Positions 12,759-15,568 of a stretch of 15,568 nt of DNA are shown here, one piece after another. The stretch's first letter is position 1; every line of letters starts with the position of its first letter. Made by a program: the position numbers and the translations under genes. The notes beneath the pieces are model-generated. The model was not told the origin of the DNA. It made no database searches and saw nothing but the letters and a program-made list of their open reading frames with translations. Source of the stretch: Treponema sp. (GTDB lineage Bacteria; Spirochaetota; Spirochaetia; Treponematales; Breznakiellaceae); the NCBI GenBank assembly GCA_009780285.1, contig WRAL01000008.1, forward strand, positions 1 to 15,568. Reading direction: 5' to 3'.

Positions 12759-13574
12759 ATGGCAGCGATCAGGCTTTTGGCCGTGGATCTTGATGACACT
12801 CTTCTCAGGTCGGATTTGACCATTTCCTACCGGGCGAAAAGCGCGATAAAGAAGGCCGAGGACTCGGGGGTGAAGGTGGTTCTCGCCTCCGGGCGGGTTC
12901 CCGCCGCGATGGAATCCTACGCGCGGGCGCTGGGAATGCGCCGCAGGCTTGGTTACGTCATTTGCGGCAACGGAACGATAATTCAGGAAACGCTGGCCGG
13001 AAAAACATGCTTCGAGGCTACAATCCCGCCCAAACAGGCGCTCGTCGCCTTCGATCTGGCCGACGCGGAGGGCTTTCCGGTGCAGATCCACGAGGCCGGC
13101 GTTCTGTACGTGTCCCGGAGCAACGAATACACCGAATACGACGAGAAACTTACTGGCCTCAGCCAGATCGTCGTGGAAAATTTCCGCGCCATGGTTTCCG
13201 GCGGCTGTCACAAGCTGCTGATCCCGGGCGATCCCATGCTCTTGGCCCCGTTGCAGGCGCTTTTCGCCGCCTATCTGGGCGAGGAGATCACGCTCTTTAC
13301 GAGCAAGCCGTATTTTCTGGAAGTGCTGCCGGCCGGAGTGGACAAAGGAAGCGCGCTGGCCAGGGTCGCCGGCCTCTTGGGAATCAGGCGCGAGGAGGTT
13401 CTTGCCGTGGGAGACTCGATGAACGACGAGGCCATGCTGCGCTGGGCCGGAATTGGCGTCGCGATGGCCAACGGCGACGAGCGCATAAAGGCCATCGCCG
13501 ATTTTGTAAGCGAAAGAACCAACGACGACGACGGCATTGTCGAGATTATCGACAGGTTCGTTCTTTCAGGCTAA
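12759..13574 (+). CDS. Cof-type HAD-IIB phosphatase
   Basis: 271 residues from ATG 12759; no Shine-Dalgarno site is seen, but the sequence begins at the family-typical MAAIRLLAVDLDDTLL. Motif I is DLDDT (Asp10 nucleophile, Asp12 acid/base), motif II VLASGR (Ser44), motif III Lys196 in GVDKGSAL and motif IV GDSMND (Asp219, Asp223). A large cap between motifs II and III places it in subfamily IIB, whose members remove phosphate from sugar phosphates, flavin or pyridoxal phosphate in the cytoplasm. The substrate is not predictable. A DRTGG gene follows after 9 nt and is probably co-transcribed. Confidence 0.92.
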   Translation: MAAIRLLAVDLDDTLLRSDLTISYRAKSAIKKAEDSGVKVVLASGRVPAAMESYARALGMRRRLGYVICGNGTIIQETLAGKTCFEATIPPKQALVAFDLADAEGFPVQIHEAGVLYVSRSNEYTEYDEKLTGLSQIVVENFRAMVSGGCHKLLIPGDPMLLAPLQALFAAYLGEEITLFTSKPYFLEVLPAGVDKGSALARVAGLLGIRREEVLAVGDSMNDEAMLRWAGIGVAMANGDERIKAIADFVSERTNDDDGIVEIIDRFVLSG

Positions 13575-13583
13575 GCCCCGCGA

Positions 13584-13925
13584 ATGACCATAGGGGAACT
13601 GGCCGACCTGCTTGGCGCTGAAATTTGCCAGGATATTTTTCCCGACAATCAAATCCACGGCGCATACGCCTCGGACCTTCTTTCCGACGTAATGGCCAAC
13701 GCGAAGGGCGGCGCGCTTATCACGATTCAGGCGCACAGGAACACTGTCGCCGTGGCGGCGATGAAAAAAATACCGGCGATCATAGTCTGCAATTCCCGGC
13801 CCGTTCCTCGCGGCATGATCGACGCGGCCAGGGAACAGGGAATAGCGATTTTGCGCTCTAGCGAAAGCCAATTCGCCGTTTCAGGAAAAGTGTGGGAAAT
13901 GCTAAAAGAAAATAGCGAGGCCTAA
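13584..13925 (+). CDS. DRTGG-domain protein
   Basis: 113 residues from ATG 13584, 9 nt after the HAD gene, with no clear ribosome site. Almost the whole protein is one DRTGG domain (PF07085-like): IHGAYASDLLSDVMANAKGG at 24-43, ALITIQAHRNTVAVAAM, then PAIIVCNSRPVP and a C-terminal FAVSGKVWEML. This fold occurs in the N-terminal part of HPr kinase/phosphorylase and in some cobyrinic acid synthase-like and CBS-containing proteins; stand-alone copies are found in clostridia and Thermotogales, often near redox or anti-sigma-like genes. The molecular role is not established. The stop overlaps the convergent holA stop by 4 nt. Confidence 0.8.
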   Translation: MTIGELADLLGAEICQDIFPDNQIHGAYASDLLSDVMANAKGGALITIQAHRNTVAVAAMKKIPAIIVCNSRPVPRGMIDAAREQGIAILRSSESQFAVSGKVWEMLKENSEA

Positions 13926-14905
13926 AAAGCCTTGCCTTTAGATGCCGACAATATTTTTATTACGTACATGTCCATAAGAATAGCCTCAAGCGCGCCGCCG
14001 GAAGAGCGGGTAAGCGCGTCGTACTCGGCCGTCAGCGCAAGGCATGAGTCCACGGCCTGCGCGCCGTAAATTTTCGATGCGGCCACGTAATCGCTTTTAG
14101 CCTTTGGCGATGAAAGCCCTATCTTTTTAAGCTCGAAGCTGTTTTCCGCATTGCCGTTTTTGGCAAGAGCGATATAGTCGCGCAGTTTTTTGAAGCACCA
14201 GGCAAGGCCGGCGAGTATTCCCTGCGGGCTTTCCTTGGCGGCAAGCAAGGCGCGCAGGGTTTCTATGGCCTTGGGCGCGTCGGCGGCGGCAATGCGCGAA
14301 AAAAGCGTAAAAGCCGATTCCTCGCGGTTGTGCGAAAGCCATTCCTCCACATCCTGCGCTTCCACTTGCCTGTCCTTTGGCAAAAAAAGCGCAAGGCGCG
14401 CGCATTCGCGCCTAAGCGCGTCGGTATTGTTTTCGACCAATTCAAGAATAGCCTCGACCCCGGCGCGGCTTACGCTCCGTCCCTGCTGCCTAAAAAAGGA
14501 CTGCACCCATTCGATTTTTTGCCCTTCGAACATCTCGTAATAAACCACGCGGTTTTTAGGAGGGCAGCATTGGTCAAGGCCGGAAGCAAGCCTTATTTCG
14601 TCGGAAATCAACACAAGCGTCGTGTCGTCGTCAAGCTCCCCGGCGCAGGAAGAGATAAGCGCGATTTCGTCCTTCTTTTTGATCTGGTCCGCGTTTTTTA
14701 TTAAAAACATTCGCGCCTGCGCGAAAAGGCTGTGGTTTTGAATCGCGTTGGCGATTTTTCCGGCCTGCGTTTCCCCGGCGTAGAAAATAAATTCCTCCGG
14801 AGCGCCGGCGCCTTTTTTCGCTATTTTTTCCCGCAGGCCGTCTATCGCGTCGTTTTTTTTGCCAAGTTCCGGGCCGAGAAAAATGTAGGCGTTATTGGCG
14901 CTCAT
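13922..14905 (-). CDS. holA: DNA polymerase III delta subunit (clamp loader)
   Basis: 327 residues from ATG 14905, which overlaps the lexA stop in TGATG; AGGA about 7 nt upstream inside lexA gives a ribosome site. The protein begins NNAYIFLGPELGKKNDAI, a HolA-type start where the usual Walker-like loop is degenerate. It continues through FLIKNADQIKKKDE, AGELDDDTTLVLISDE, and the C-terminal helical domain with NNTDALRRECARLALF and ESAFTLFSRIAAADAPKAIETL. Length matches the family (about 330-345). It opens the beta clamp for loading at the replication fork. Being coupled to lexA, it may rise with SOS induction, which is unusual to see so plainly. Confidence 0.88.
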   Translation of the reverse strand: MSANNAYIFLGPELGKKNDAIDGLREKIAKKGAGAPEEFIFYAGETQAGKIANAIQNHSLFAQARMFLIKNADQIKKKDEIALISSCAGELDDDTTLVLISDEIRLASGLDQCCPPKNRVVYYEMFEGQKIEWVQSFFRQQGRSVSRAGVEAILELVENNTDALRRECARLALFLPKDRQVEAQDVEEWLSHNREESAFTLFSRIAAADAPKAIETLRALLAAKESPQGILAGLAWCFKKLRDYIALAKNGNAENSFELKKIGLSSPKAKSDYVAASKIYGAQAVDSCLALTAEYDALTRSSGGALEAILMDMYVIKILSASKGKAF

Positions 14906-15519
14906 CAATAGTTCCTAATAATTGTCGCCAATCTTCCCACTATGCGCACGTCCATGTAAAAACGATCCTTGTACGCGGGATTTTCAGCCCGCAGCCTGAT
15001 CCTCGAATTTTCCTTGTAAATGCGCTTTAGCGTAACCGCGTCGTCAATCACCGCGACCGCGATTTCGCCGTTGTCCACAGCGCTGCGCTTTTCGATCACG
15101 GCCGTGTCGCCGTCCATTATTCCCGCGCCTATCATCGAGTCCCCGCGAACGATCACGGCGAAATATATCTGGTTTTTTTTCAGCATGGAACGGTCGAGCC
15201 TGAGCGTGCCCTCCGTGTTTTCCTCGGTAAGGATCGGCAGGCCCGCGGCCACCATTCCCACGATGGGAATCTCAATAAACGAGTCCTCGTCCCCCCGATC
15301 CTTGGCCTCGTCATCGTCGACCACGCTAAGCGTGCGCGGCAGATTCCCGTTGAGAAGGGCGCCTTTCCGCCGGAGCGCCTCGACATGATCGTGCGCGCCC
15401 TTCATCGTAATGTCGAAGTGCTGCGCGATCTCGCGTATGCTTGGCGAGTAAGAATGCTCCTCGATGTAGTTTTTCACGAAAAGAAGTACTTTTTTTTGGC
15501 GTTCAGTAAGATCTTTCAT
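14905..15519 (-). CDS. lexA: LexA repressor
   Basis: 204 residues from ATG 15519, with AAAGGAGAGAC directly upstream. The N-terminal winged helix is at about 4-65 (LTERQKKVLLFVKNYIEE, SPSIREIAQHFDI, HDHVEALRRKG). The self-cleavage site is Ala92-Gly93 in VGMVAAGLPI, the catalytic Ser128 is in VRGDSMIGAGI and Lys165 is in DDAVTLKRIY, all as expected for a functional S24-type repressor that cuts itself when RecA filaments form. About 49 bp of upstream sequence are visible and contain no clear SOS-box palindrome, so self-regulation cannot be judged. holA is directly downstream and translationally coupled. Confidence 0.95.
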   Translation of the reverse strand: MKDLTERQKKVLLFVKNYIEEHSYSPSIREIAQHFDITMKGAHDHVEALRRKGALLNGNLPRTLSVVDDDEAKDRGDEDSFIEIPIVGMVAAGLPILTEENTEGTLRLDRSMLKKNQIYFAVIVRGDSMIGAGIMDGDTAVIEKRSAVDNGEIAVAVIDDAVTLKRIYKENSRIRLRAENPAYKDRFYMDVRIVGRLATIIRNY

Positions 15520-15568
15520 TGTCTCTCCTTTCCTGCTGCGCCACGATGCCCAGATTTTTTAATTTGGC

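Noticed and set aside
12510..13211. Minus-strand open frame of 233 codons
   Set aside because: It covers the HAD gene in antisense and the palindromic intergenic block; the sequence is Arg/Gly/Pro-rich with no domain.
15520..15568. LexA operator upstream of lexA
   Set aside because: I looked for CTGT-N8-ACAG and GAAC-N4-GTTC type sites in the 49 visible bases and found none; the rest of the upstream region is outside the window.

Overview
The window looks like a chromosomal segment from a spirochaete of the Treponema type. The reasons are an flgF-flgG-flgJ-like rod-gene set in the order known from Treponema, a small outer-membrane barrel protein ending in Phe, an N-terminal lipoprotein with a Listeria-Bacteroides (InlB-B type) repeat, and loosely conserved lipoboxes. 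The taxon is an inference from gene content, because no rRNA or other marker is present.

Layout. (1) 1-279, minus: start of a repeat-containing lipoprotein that runs off the left edge. It has a near-consensus promoter about 270 nt upstream, so its leader is long and apparently structured. (2) 721-1374, minus: a PD-(D/E)XK-like protein with a coiled coil. (3) 1668-2297, plus: a small outer-membrane beta-barrel protein followed by a strong intrinsic terminator. (4) 2525-4727, plus: the flagellar rod operon, preceded by a sigma-28-like promoter and ending in a 104-bp MITE-like element flanked by TA. (5) 4908-11595, plus: a carbohydrate-use locus. It contains an AraC regulator, a 41-residue lipoprotein ORF, a GPH-type symporter, a YdjC/ChbG deacetylase, an unrecognised 768-residue protein and a GH105-type unsaturated uronyl hydrolase. 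(6) 11663-12439, minus: a SAM-dependent methyltransferase. (7) 12440-12758: a palindrome-rich intergenic region. (8) 12759-13925, plus: a Cof-type HAD phosphatase and a DRTGG-domain protein. (9) 13922-15519, minus: a lexA-holA pair.

How the genes work together. The most interesting unit is 5920-11595. None of its three enzymes has a signal peptide. GH105 enzymes remove the unsaturated uronic acid left by a polysaccharide lyase, a symporter could bring in the oligosaccharide, and the deacetylase could remove acetyl groups. The large unknown protein has a beta-rich N-terminus, a helical middle with a conserved-looking SENH motif, and a beta-rich C-terminus. That layout suggests an (alpha/alpha)-toroid polysaccharide-lyase-like enzyme working inside the cell, and it is the best candidate here for an undescribed function.

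Non-coding structure is unusually rich. Three intergenic regions (641-716, 1497-1590 and 12462-12720) share sequence modules, and each points toward a candidate promoter. One of them contains two interleaved perfect inverted repeats. A perfect 16-bp palindrome also lies inside the flgJ linker.
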